DNA of 32,055 nucleotides from Clostridia bacterium (GTDB taxonomy: Bacteria > Bacillota > Clostridia > Oscillospirales > CAG-272), in NCBI GenBank assembly GCA_017466685.1, contig JAFTTS010000110.1, positions 1 to 32,055 on the forward strand, given 5' to 3'. Shown piece by piece: positions 24,923-32,055 of the stretch (position 1 is the stretch's first letter; each line of letters opens with the position of its first letter). Both the position numbers and the translations under genes were made by a program. The notes under the pieces were generated by a model. It was not told where the DNA came from. It searched no databases and saw only the letters and a list, made by a program, of their open reading frames with translations.

Positions 24923-26347
24923 TTAAAGGTTATAATACTTATCAAATTCAGCAGGATGAGGAATAGCCGCAAGCTGACGGCATTCTTCACGCTTGTTCTT
25001 GATGAAGTTTGTGAGAAGCTCCTTCGGGAATACGCCGCCTGCAGTCAGATAGTCGTTATCTGCCTCAAGTGCATCGAGTGCCTCGGGAAGCGAGGTCGGA
25101 AGATGATGGAGCTTTGCCTTTTCCTCGTCGCTGAGATGGTAGAGGTTTACGTCGTAAGGTCCCCAACCGTTTGCATGAGGATCGATCTTGTTCTTGATTC
25201 CGTCAAGACCTGCCATGAGGATAGCCGCATAGCAGAAATAAGGATTACAGGTCGCATCGGGGTTACGAAGCTCGAAACGACGCTTGTCGGGACTCTTTGC
25301 ATATGCAGGGATACGGATAACAGCACTGCGGTTCGAGGTTGCGTAACCGACTGTTACAGGTGCCTCAAAGCCGGGAACAAGACGCTTGAACGAGTTTGTG
25401 CTGGGGTTTGTGAGCGCACAAAGCGATGCGATATGCTTGAGAAGTCCGCCCATGAAGTAGTGTGCAGTTTCGCTTAAGTTAGCGTAACCGTTATCATCGG
25501 AGAATACGGGCTGACCGTCCTTTAAGAGAAGCATATGAACGTGCATACCGCTTCCTGCTTCACCGTAGATGGGTTTGGGCATGAATGTCGCGGTCTTGCC
25601 GTACTTGAGCGCGGTGTTGTGGATGATATACTTGATCATCATCGTTGCGTCTGCCATCTTGGACATCTTACCAAGCTGCGGTTCAATTTCAAACTGACCG
25701 GAAGCGGCAACCTCGGGATGATGATAGTTGATTTCGATACCTGCATCCTTCATATGGAGGCACATTTCACTGCGGCACTCATAGGAAATATCAAACGGCT
25801 TTGCAATGTGATAGTTCTTCTGCTTCGGAACGACAACGCCGAGTCCCTCTGTGTCACTGTTCCAATAAGACTGCTTTGCATCCATTCTGACGCCGATGTG
25901 GTTTCCTGCAACCTCCCAGCCAACCTGGTCAAAGAGGTAAAATTCAAACTCGGGAAGAATGAGCATCGTGTCAGCAACGCCGCAGTCCTTCATATACTGT
26001 TCAGCCGCGAGCACGATGTTACGGGGATACTGCGGCAGAGGACGGTTTTCGGGGCTTGCGATGATCATTGCATTACCTGTCATAGAGAGAGTGGGAATCT
26101 CGCAAAAGGGATCGATAACAGCAGTGTCGGGATCGGGAATGAACACCATGTCGCTCTTTTCAACAACTGCATAACCGTAGTTAGAAGCATCGAAACCGAT
26201 ACCGCTCTTCATGGTATCCTCGGAAAAATTCTCCGCCGGGATAGTAACGTGTCTGTACTGACCGTTTATATCGACCATTTTAAAGTCGACCATTTTGATC
26301 CCGTTATCTTTTATGATTTCAAGGATATCTTTAACTGTTTTTGCCAT
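24923..26347 (-). CDS. glnA: Glutamine synthetase, type I
   Basis: This 474-residue enzyme makes glutamine from glutamate, ammonia and ATP in the cytoplasm as a dodecamer. Signatures are ILPEFEFYLFD and HHPEVAASGQFEIE (metal-binding Glu), GEAGSGMHVHM (active-site His/Glu region), NPSTNSFKRLVPGFEAP (ATP and glutamate contacts) and NRSAVIRIP. The length is that of the longer GSI form. A tyrosine near residue 403 (NLYHLSDEE) sits where E. coli GlnA is adenylylated (NLYDLPPEE), though no GlnE or PII gene is in view. The ATG at 26347 follows GGAGGAG, and a consensus promoter drives it alone. I see no GlnR or TnrA box upstream that I would defend. Confidence 0.96.
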   Translation of the reverse strand: MAKTVKDILEIIKDNGIKMVDFKMVDINGQYRHVTIPAENFSEDTMKSGIGFDASNYGYAVVEKSDMVFIPDPDTAVIDPFCEIPTLSMTGNAMIIASPENRPLPQYPRNIVLAAEQYMKDCGVADTMLILPEFEFYLFDQVGWEVAGNHIGVRMDAKQSYWNSDTEGLGVVVPKQKNYHIAKPFDISYECRSEMCLHMKDAGIEINYHHPEVAASGQFEIEPQLGKMSKMADATMMIKYIIHNTALKYGKTATFMPKPIYGEAGSGMHVHMLLLKDGQPVFSDDNGYANLSETAHYFMGGLLKHIASLCALTNPSTNSFKRLVPGFEAPVTVGYATSNRSAVIRIPAYAKSPDKRRFELRNPDATCNPYFCYAAILMAGLDGIKNKIDPHANGWGPYDVNLYHLSDEEKAKLHHLPTSLPEALDALEADNDYLTAGGVFPKELLTNFIKNKREECRQLAAIPHPAEFDKYYNL

Positions 26348-26391
26348 AATAACTCCTCCATAAATTAAAGAACTAAAATTCTGATAAAAAC

Positions 26392-26420
26392 ATTATATCA
26401 AAAATTAAACTTCATGTCAA
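26392..26420 (-). promoter_or_regulatory. Consensus SigA promoter for glnA
   Basis: On the minus strand a perfect TTGACA (26420-26415), a 17-base spacer and a perfect TATAAT (26397-26392) lie 45 bases before glnA. It is the strongest-looking promoter in the window. Confidence 0.9.
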
Positions 26421-26463
26421 TATAATCGGAAATAATTTATGTGCTATCAAAAGCAATTTCACA

Positions 26464-26496
26464 TAAAAATTATCCCCACCCGTTATGGATGAGGAT
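26464..26496 (-). terminator. Terminator of the LRR protein gene
   Basis: On the minus strand ATCCTCATCC (26496-26487) pairs fully, with two wobbles, with GGGTGGGGAT (26481-26472), followed by AATTTTTAT. It is nearly the same hairpin as the one at 28092-28126. Confidence 0.8.
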
Positions 26497-26502
26497 GAAA
26501 TA

Positions 26503-27390
26503 TCAATGGAAATAATTATAACTGGAATGAGAGAACTTAGCGATGGCGTCAACAATTTCAGCGAGGCTTACAGCGTTACGGAATACATAGGATTCAATGC
26601 TGTCCGCACCGTATCCAAGCTCTGTGCCTGTGCTGTTGTATACTCTGCACATCACAACGCTTCTGAAGTCTGCAACTGACATTCCCGTGATGGAAATCTG
26701 ACACATTGAGCTGCTGTACTTGATGAAGTCAGTACCCTCAATGCGTATTTCCTTGTCATTTCCGTAGTGGTCGGTGTAGGTTGCTATAGCGTAAAGCTTG
26801 CTGTAGTCGGAACCAATAATTGCGTGTCTAAATACAAGGTCAAGCTGGATTTCGTCCGAAAGTGTGAGCGCTGTGCCGATATAACCGGGACCTTTTACTC
26901 TTTTATCAATTGTGGTGATGACTGCTGTTGCCCACGCTTTATGAATATCGGTGAGATTGCGGTTTGCAAGATTTGTTTCATCGTAATCGAACTGCACCTG
27001 TGCCGCCGCACCATAGTTGAGCATATCCACGTAAACCGTGCGAAGCTTCTTGTTGCTTGCAGCATTGCCGTTCAGCATACGGATAGAGTATGTTTCGATA
27101 CTGTCGCTCTTTTCGATTGTCAACTGCTGACCGTTTGCGTTATAGAATACAGCCGTCACAACGTCGTTCATCTGCTTCGCCGCCATGCCCGTGAACTTCG
27201 CGGTGTAGACCGTACCGCTGTATTTTGTCCACTCGGACTGAGGCACGGTAACTGTTTCAGAGTCTCTGCCGTCTGCGTAGACGATTGTAAATTCGGCATA
27301 GTTGTCTGTACCGGTGAGCTTGGATGTGTCAACTGCGAAGTCGAGAGAAAGGCTCGAACCGAGTGTCATCGTTACGCCGGAGAGACCGAA
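26503..27390 (-). repeat. C-terminal module, copy A (295 codons plus stop)
   Basis: This 888-base coding segment is colinear, without gaps, with 28147-29034; the proteins are about 80% identical by eye. Its DNA is nearly identical to copy B over 26996-27112, with one unbroken match of 65 bases (26996-27060). Confidence 0.9.
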
Positions 27391-27993
27391 AGGTTCAGGT
27401 GCTGCATCATGTGCTACGAAGATGTGGTCATTTGCGTTCGCGTAAGCTTCTGCTGTCGAGCCGGTGTAGCCGTGAATTTCGAATGTGGTGGGAGTATTAT
27501 TAAATACATTTGAACCGAATGTTGCTGTACATGAGTATATTATCGCTTTTGTTAAGTTAGAACAATAGTAGAATGCATGGTTACCAATACTCTTAACATC
27601 AACAGGAATATCAACATTATTAAGGCTACTGCAACCATAAAATGCCTGTGCAGCTATTTTTGTTACACTATCTGGGAACGCAACACTAATTATATTACTA
27701 CAATCTATAAATGCGTTAAACCCAATGCTTGTTACCCCTGGTTCTACAGTTACACTTTCAATTCTGAAGCGATATCCATGCCATGGTGCATATGAAGTAC
27801 TATAATATCCTGTCATCTCCCCCGTACCGCTTATAACAAGCTCACCATCATCGTACAGCGTCCACGTAAGATCATCACCGCACGTACCGCTTGCAGTAAC
27901 CGTATCCGTAACCGCGCCTATACCGATTGCAAGTAGACACACGAGTGCTGCCGCAAAAAGTACAACAATGCTTTTTCTAAAGAAACTTCTCAT
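26503..27993 (-). CDS. Secreted BspA-like leucine-rich repeat protein with shared C-terminal module
   Basis: This 496-residue protein has a signal peptide (SIVVLFAAALVCLLAIGIGA). Residues about 60-190 hold BspA-type (LRR_5) repeats, such as VTSIGFNAFIDCSNIISVAF and KSIGNHAFYYCSNLTKAII, a class often used for surface contact or host and matrix binding. Residues 202-496 are a module shared with the subtilase encoded next door, with exactly 295 residues in each. No LPXTG or S-layer motif is seen. The start at 27993 follows GGAGG by 7 bases; an in-frame ATG at 28032 is rejected because it falls beside the -10 box. Promoter (28038-28066) and terminator (26464-26496) make it monocistronic. Confidence 0.82.
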   Translation of the reverse strand: MRSFFRKSIVVLFAAALVCLLAIGIGAVTDTVTASGTCGDDLTWTLYDDGELVISGTGEMTGYYSTSYAPWHGYRFRIESVTVEPGVTSIGFNAFIDCSNIISVAFPDSVTKIAAQAFYGCSSLNNVDIPVDVKSIGNHAFYYCSNLTKAIIYSCTATFGSNVFNNTPTTFEIHGYTGSTAEAYANANDHIFVAHDAAPEPFGLSGVTMTLGSSLSLDFAVDTSKLTGTDNYAEFTIVYADGRDSETVTVPQSEWTKYSGTVYTAKFTGMAAKQMNDVVTAVFYNANGQQLTIEKSDSIETYSIRMLNGNAASNKKLRTVYVDMLNYGAAAQVQFDYDETNLANRNLTDIHKAWATAVITTIDKRVKGPGYIGTALTLSDEIQLDLVFRHAIIGSDYSKLYAIATYTDHYGNDKEIRIEGTDFIKYSSSMCQISITGMSVADFRSVVMCRVYNSTGTELGYGADSIESYVFRNAVSLAEIVDAIAKFSHSSYNYFH

Positions 27994-28037
27994 TACACAT
28001 CCTCCAAAAGATAAATTTACATAACTACGCAATTTTA

Positions 28038-28066
28038 ATTATATCACATTGTTTTATATAAATCAA
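28038..28066 (-). promoter_or_regulatory. SigA-type promoter for the LRR protein gene
   Basis: On the minus strand TTGATT (28066-28061), a 17-base spacer and a perfect TATAAT (28043-28038) lie 45 bases before the start at 27993. Confidence 0.8.
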
Positions 28067-28091
28067 CACTTTATGCAAATTTTCCCTGATC

Positions 28092-28126
28092 AAAAAAACA
28101 TCCCCACCCGGTGCAGGATGAGGATG
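28092..28126 (-). terminator. Terminator of the subtilase gene
   Basis: On the minus strand CATCCTCATCC (28126-28116) pairs with GGGTGGGGATG (28109-28099), followed by seven Ts. The same stem sequence recurs after the LRR gene. Confidence 0.85.
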
Positions 28127-28146
28127 TGATACTATTGAATTAACTA

Positions 28147-29034
28147 TCAATGGAAGAAATTATAACTCGACTCGCCAAACTTTACTATCGTATCAACCAC
28201 CGCACCAAGGCTTGCAGAGTTACGGTTTGCGTAAGATTCAACGCTATCCGATGCATTTGCGACTGCTTCTCCGTCTGCATTGTAAACGGTACAGCTCACA
28301 ACGCTTCTGAAGTCTGCAACTGCCATACCGGTTATGGAAATCTGACACATTGTGCTGCTGTACTTGATAAAGTCAGTACCCTCAATGCGTATTTCCTTGG
28401 CATTTCCATAGTGATCGGTGTAGGTTGCAAGCGCATAAAGTGAGCTGTAATCCGAGCCGACTGCGCTGTTCTTGAACACAAGGTCAAGCTGAATCTCGCC
28501 CGAAAGTGTGAGCGTTGAGCCTGCGTAACCTGTGCCCTTTACTCGGTTGTCCGTTGTAGCGACAGATGCGGTCGCCCATGCCTGATGTGCTTCTGTGAGA
28601 TTGCGGTTTGCAAGATTTGTTTCATCGTAATCGAATTGTACCTGTGCCGCCGCACCATAGTTGAGCATATCCACGTAAACCGTGCGAAGCTTCTTGTTGC
28701 TTGCCGCATTGCCGTTCAGCATACGGATAGAGTATGTTTCGATACTGTCGCTCTTTGCGATGGTTAACGCCTGTCCTTTTGCGTTATAGAACACAACAGT
28801 TACAACGTCGTTCATCTGTTTAGCCGCCATGCCGGTGAACTTCGCGGTGTAGATCGTACCGCTGAACTGTGTCCACTCGGACTGCGGTACGGTAACTGTA
28901 TACGACTCTCCGCCGTCAGCGTAAACTATCGTCATCTTCGCGTAGTTGTCTGTACCGGTGAAGTTGGCTGTGTTAACTGCGAAGTCAAGCGAAAGGCTCG
29001 AACCGAGTGTCATCGTTACGCCCGAAAGCTCGAA
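28147..29034 (-). repeat. C-terminal module, copy B (295 codons plus stop)
   Basis: This 888-base segment is colinear with 26503-27390. Each copy is itself two-fold. The first half runs from TMTLGSSLSLDF to KSDSIETY and the second from LTLSGEIQLDLVF to ASDSVESY. They are joined by a helical linker with VDMLNYGAAAQVQFDY. Confidence 0.9.
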
Positions 29035-31152
29035 GGGAGTTACCGCGGTGTAAACATTGTATGCATCGTCAGTTTCAATAACTTCATAACCTGCGCCTGC
29101 AACAACATTTGCAGTGAAGCCGTTCTTGATAATTGCAACTTCCTTGGAAACAGTTACTTCATCGGTGATATTTGCAAGAAGTGTAACATCACCGTCAGCC
29201 GCGAGTGCTTCTGCAAGTGTTGCGTATGATGTGTCTCCAACCTTTGCAACATAGATCACGGGATTTACAGTTCCCGACTCATCTCCGACAGATGGCGCCG
29301 AGGTTATATCGGTTGTATATCCGAGAGGAATGGAAATAAGCGCTTCCTCGCTAACACTGCTCGAAATATAAAGTGTCATTTCCGTTGCTTCATACGGAAG
29401 AAGCGGCAGGACATTGAATGTAACTGTGCCCGAAGCCGCAGTCTGCTGGTCGATGTAATAAACGGTATCGTTCACAGTCGGAACATCCGAGCCCTCAACC
29501 AGAATCAAGCCATAATATGCACCGTTCGTTGCGGCACTGTATGTGACAGTAAGCTGATCCGAATTTGAATAAAGCAGATCATCAGTACCGTCGCCGTCAA
29601 CATCAAGGTTTTTCTCGGTAACACTTCCCTCCTCAGCTCCGGTAACAACAGTCACGTTTGAAGCCTCACCGATATTGTAAAATCCGCCGTCAACAGTCTC
29701 TGCCGCATAAGCCGATACACAAAGAATTGTCGCCGTAGAGGGGTTGATTATATCACGCTTATTCGCAAGAGGACGTATATGATCTGCACTTCCCCAAAGA
29801 AAATGCGCTATATTGCTGTTTTCGCTGTTCTCGAGCTTTATTATCGTTGTCTCGCCCGAGGCTAAAGCAACCGAGGTCTGACTGCGTCCCGAAAATCTCT
29901 TGCCACTATATTCTGAAAAGATGCTGACAGCCGAAAAATCGGATTCCGTATTGTTTTTAACGAGAACATAAGCCTCATTATCCTGCATATTTATCGGTGA
30001 AACATAGTGCGGTATATCCTCAAACAGTTCAGCTATAAATGCACTCATATCAACAAGACCATATCCGTATTTTACATCATAGCCTTCATCGCCGAGGTCC
30101 TCTGTGCTGTTTGTAAGAAGCTCTCGAAACTCTGCGCTTGTCATATCTTCATCCATAGAAAGTGCCAACGCCGCCATTCCCGAAACCATCGGAGCAGCCT
30201 GGGATGTTCCCGACATATTTGCGTAACCGCCGGTTTTATATGTGCTTGGTACATCTTCTCCGGGAGCTACAACTGTGACAGAGGTGTTGTACTGTGAAAA
30301 CGATGAATGCACTTTGCTGCTGTCAACGCTTCCAACACCGACAACACAATCATATGCGGCAGGATAACGTAAATCTACCGAGTTATCGTTTCCGACGGAT
30401 GCAATCAGAATTACGCCCTTTCCTGCAGCATATTCAATCGCTTCCTGCAAATCGGGAATGTTAACTGCTGCTCCCCAGCTCATATTTATAATTTTACAGC
30501 CGTATACGTCAACCGCCTCGTAAATCGCTTGGAGAAGGGCATCGACATTGGTTGACTTACCGGTTTCAAAGCATTTTAACGGAACAATCTTCGCTTTTGG
30601 TGCAACGCCGACAACTCCAACATTGTCCATCTGTGCCGCGATGATTCCCGAAACGTGAGTTCCGTGACCTTGATTATCCGAAACGTCCGTTGTACCGTCT
30701 ATGTAATTTTTGCCCTCAAGCAGGTTGTCCACCAGCTCATCATGCGCATGGCATCCGCTGTCGATAACGGCAACCTTTATGTCATTACCGTAGCTCTCAA
30801 GTTCCCATGCGGCGGATGCATTTATCATTTTAAGCTGAACCTGGAGTGATGAATAATACGGATCTTCAGGAAGCGACAACGTTGAAAATCCCATATCTCC
30901 CTCGATCAGTTCAACCTCGCTGTTCGGCGAAATACGCTCAATATAAGCTTTGATCGGCTCAAGCATCTCGGGATCATCCGTGAGGTATAAGCCCTTGTCT
31001 GCATATACCTCTTCAAGCGCATACTGTGCCGTATCGGGAGTATAACCGTCAACAAACTTGACAATATATGTTCCATCGTCCGCACTGAGCTTTAGTGCAA
31101 GAATAACGACTGTCAAAAGAAAAGCAACGAGAAATTTTGCTTTGAATTTCAC
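28147..31152 (-). CDS. Secreted subtilisin-like serine protease (S8) with C-terminal modules
   Basis: This 1001-residue protease has a signal peptide (FLVAFLLTVVILALKLSA), a propeptide-like region (about 25-100), and an S8 domain (about 105-375). The full triad is D131 (AVIDSG), H163 (GHGTHVSG) and S317 (MSGTSQAAP), with the oxyanion Asn in ASVGND. Beyond it come beta-rich regions, a DVDGDGTDD calcium-loop-like motif, a segment YVAKVGDTSYATLAEALAA (about 630-700) common in clostridial surface proteins, and the shared 295-residue module (707-1001). I prefer the GTG at 31152 because it opens directly into the signal peptide; a TTG at 31188 would overlap the upstream stop codon. The AEC gene ends 32 bases upstream, so they may be co-transcribed. 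No cell-wall sorting motif is seen. Confidence 0.9.
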   Translation of the reverse strand: MKFKAKFLVAFLLTVVILALKLSADDGTYIVKFVDGYTPDTAQYALEEVYADKGLYLTDDPEMLEPIKAYIERISPNSEVELIEGDMGFSTLSLPEDPYYSSLQVQLKMINASAAWELESYGNDIKVAVIDSGCHAHDELVDNLLEGKNYIDGTTDVSDNQGHGTHVSGIIAAQMDNVGVVGVAPKAKIVPLKCFETGKSTNVDALLQAIYEAVDVYGCKIINMSWGAAVNIPDLQEAIEYAAGKGVILIASVGNDNSVDLRYPAAYDCVVGVGSVDSSKVHSSFSQYNTSVTVVAPGEDVPSTYKTGGYANMSGTSQAAPMVSGMAALALSMDEDMTSAEFRELLTNSTEDLGDEGYDVKYGYGLVDMSAFIAELFEDIPHYVSPINMQDNEAYVLVKNNTESDFSAVSIFSEYSGKRFSGRSQTSVALASGETTIIKLENSENSNIAHFLWGSADHIRPLANKRDIINPSTATILCVSAYAAETVDGGFYNIGEASNVTVVTGAEEGSVTEKNLDVDGDGTDDLLYSNSDQLTVTYSAATNGAYYGLILVEGSDVPTVNDTVYYIDQQTAASGTVTFNVLPLLPYEATEMTLYISSSVSEEALISIPLGYTTDITSAPSVGDESGTVNPVIYVAKVGDTSYATLAEALAADGDVTLLANITDEVTVSKEVAIIKNGFTANVVAGAGYEVIETDDAYNVYTAVTPFELSGVTMTLGSSLSLDFAVNTANFTGTDNYAKMTIVYADGGESYTVTVPQSEWTQFSGTIYTAKFTGMAAKQMNDVVTVVFYNAKGQALTIAKSDSIETYSIRMLNGNAASNKKLRTVYVDMLNYGAAAQVQFDYDETNLANRNLTEAHQAWATASVATTDNRVKGTGYAGSTLTLSGEIQLDLVFKNSAVGSDYSSLYALATYTDHYGNAKEIRIEGTDFIKYSSTMCQISITGMAVADFRSVVSCTVYNADGEAVANASDSVESYANRNSASLGAVVDTIVKFGESSYNFFH

Positions 31153-31184
31153 GATTTCACCAACCTTTATGTAGTTATTGAAAA

Positions 31185-32055
31185 TCAAGCGACAGGCGGT
31201 ACATTAACTGAAGCTTCGAGCAAAAGATTAATGATAAAATACAATACAGGTATCGTTATAATAGATATAATGGTAGTTCCGAGCGTGAACGCCACGGCAT
31301 TCTGAGTATCGCCGTCAAGACTGTCCGCAAAGGTGGAAGCAAGTCCCGCAGTGGGCATTGCAAACGCAACAAATGAGCCAAGAATGATATCGTTTGTGAT
31401 AAGCTCAAAGCCGAACAGATTCTTCATAGCGATCAGAACGGCAAGTATCACAGCCGGAAAGATCACAAGCCGCAGGGCTGAAACATAATAAGTCTTCCAT
31501 GAAGTGAAGAGAGATGTAAGCTTGACCGATGCCATCTTCATACCGAGGATAGTCATTGAGATCGGAGTGACGATTCCGCTGAAATAGTTAACAAACGAAG
31601 GAATCTCGGGAACGTAATCCTTGACCTTCAGAAGATTCAGAATCACGCCGACGAAAAAGGCAATAACGAGTGGATTTAGAAGTGCCTTTTTGAAGCTCAT
31701 CTGCTTTTTGTCGCCCGAGACGAGATAAACGCCGAGCGTCTGCATTAAAACGTTGGTTATAATGTTGAGTATAATAACAACGGGAAGCACCGGAGAATCC
31801 TCGCCAAACACTGCATTTGCAAGCGGAATACCGAGGAATCCGTTATTTGCAAAAACGGCACAGAAGCGCATCATTCCGCGAGTTTTTGTGTTCTTCTCCA
31901 TTGAAGTGAGCGGCGTTGAGGCAAAGAACATAACAAGCGTATAAACAATTCCAACAAGCGCAATGATAAGCATTGAGGCCATCATACCCGTGCTGAAGGT
32001 GATCTTGTTTATCGTGCTTGACAAGATCAGTCCCGGCATACCGACATACATCATA
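31185..32055 (-). CDS. AEC (auxin efflux carrier) family transporter, 5' end missing
   Basis: The visible 289 residues are the C-terminal part of a membrane permease of the AEC family, which moves small organic anions such as malate. Typical features are a start in the conserved MPGLILSS helix, RCCAVFANNGFLGIPLA-like spacing (here RFCAVFANNGFLGIP), VSALRLVIFPAVIL, and the AFAMPTAGLASTFA helix. Family members are about 305-315 residues, so the first helix and true start lie beyond the right edge; the ATG at 32054 is internal. The stop is 32 bases before the subtilase start. Substrate is unknown. Confidence 0.85.
   Translation of the reverse strand, partial: MMYVGMPGLILSSTINKITFSTGMMASMLIIALVGIVYTLVMFFASTPLTSMEKNTKTRGMMRFCAVFANNGFLGIPLANAVFGEDSPVLPVVIILNIITNVLMQTLGVYLVSGDKKQMSFKKALLNPLVIAFFVGVILNLLKVKDYVPEIPSFVNYFSGIVTPISMTILGMKMASVKLTSLFTSWKTYYVSALRLVIFPAVILAVLIAMKNLFGFELITNDIILGSFVAFAMPTAGLASTFADSLDGDTQNAVAFTLGTTIISIITIPVLYFIINLLLEASVNVPPVA

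Noticed and set aside
25535..26368. Plus-strand frame of 277 codons opposite glnA
   Set aside because: Fully antisense to an unmistakable glutamine synthetase gene.
28147..31152. Subtilase and serpin as a cognate protease-inhibitor pair
   Set aside because: They are about 7 kb apart in different units and the inferred P1 residue gives no specific support; kept only as something to test.
31153..31188. TTG start for the subtilase at 31188
   Set aside because: It overlaps the AEC stop codon, lacks a ribosome site and puts 12 polar residues before the signal peptide; the GTG at 31152 fits better.

Overview
The window looks like chromosomal DNA from a Gram-positive, low-to-moderate GC member of the Clostridia, probably an uncultured gut or rumen relative of the Oscillospirales. 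Supporting signs are strong AGGAGG-type ribosome sites, many textbook sigma-70/SigA promoters with 17-base spacers, tRNAs with encoded CCA, and secreted proteins and lipoproteins with no outer-membrane features. Relevant families are FakA/FakB, MntP, cardiolipin synthase, BspA-like leucine-rich repeat proteins and a secreted subtilase. The taxonomy is inferred from gene content; no rRNA gene is present. I see no prophage, integrase, insertion sequence or CRISPR array.

Layout. 1-930: a palindromic repeat-like element, tRNA-Val(GAC), and an orphan ureidoglycolate lyase-family gene. 940-8700: a two-gene minus-strand operon with its own promoter and terminator. Its first gene encodes a 1772-residue secreted protein built almost wholly of repeated beta-sandwich modules. 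Its second encodes a 771-residue secreted protein with a related binding module and a TIM-barrel, glycosidase-like core. 8990-12500: two tandem paralogous, cytoplasmic, NagZ-like GH3 genes, each with its own promoter and terminator. 12610-16550: a PD-(D/E)XK-like protein with a C-terminal winged helix, then a cardiolipin synthase/flippase operon. 16540-20260: tRNA-Arg(CCT), mntP, and a fakB-fakA pair for fatty-acid phosphorylation. 20300-23080: a lipoprotein serpin followed by an unknown lipoprotein. 23090-24905: a small membrane protein with a prion-like Gln/Asn/Tyr tail (minus), and a beta-propeller protein (plus). 24920-26420: glnA. 26460-32055: a BspA-like LRR protein and a subtilase that share an exactly colinear 295-residue C-terminal module, then the 3' part of an AEC-family permease that runs off the right edge.

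How the parts work together. Much of the window concerns the cell surface and glycans: secreted binding modules and a putative hydrolase outside the cell, GH3 enzymes inside, lipid and membrane functions (cls, flippase, fakAB), and proteolysis or its control (subtilase, serpin). The most unusual material is the modular secreted pair at 947-8598, the duplicated C-terminal module at 26503-29034, the lipoprotein serpin with a probable Cys at P1, and the prion-like tail. None of these is shown by sequence alone to be a new system.
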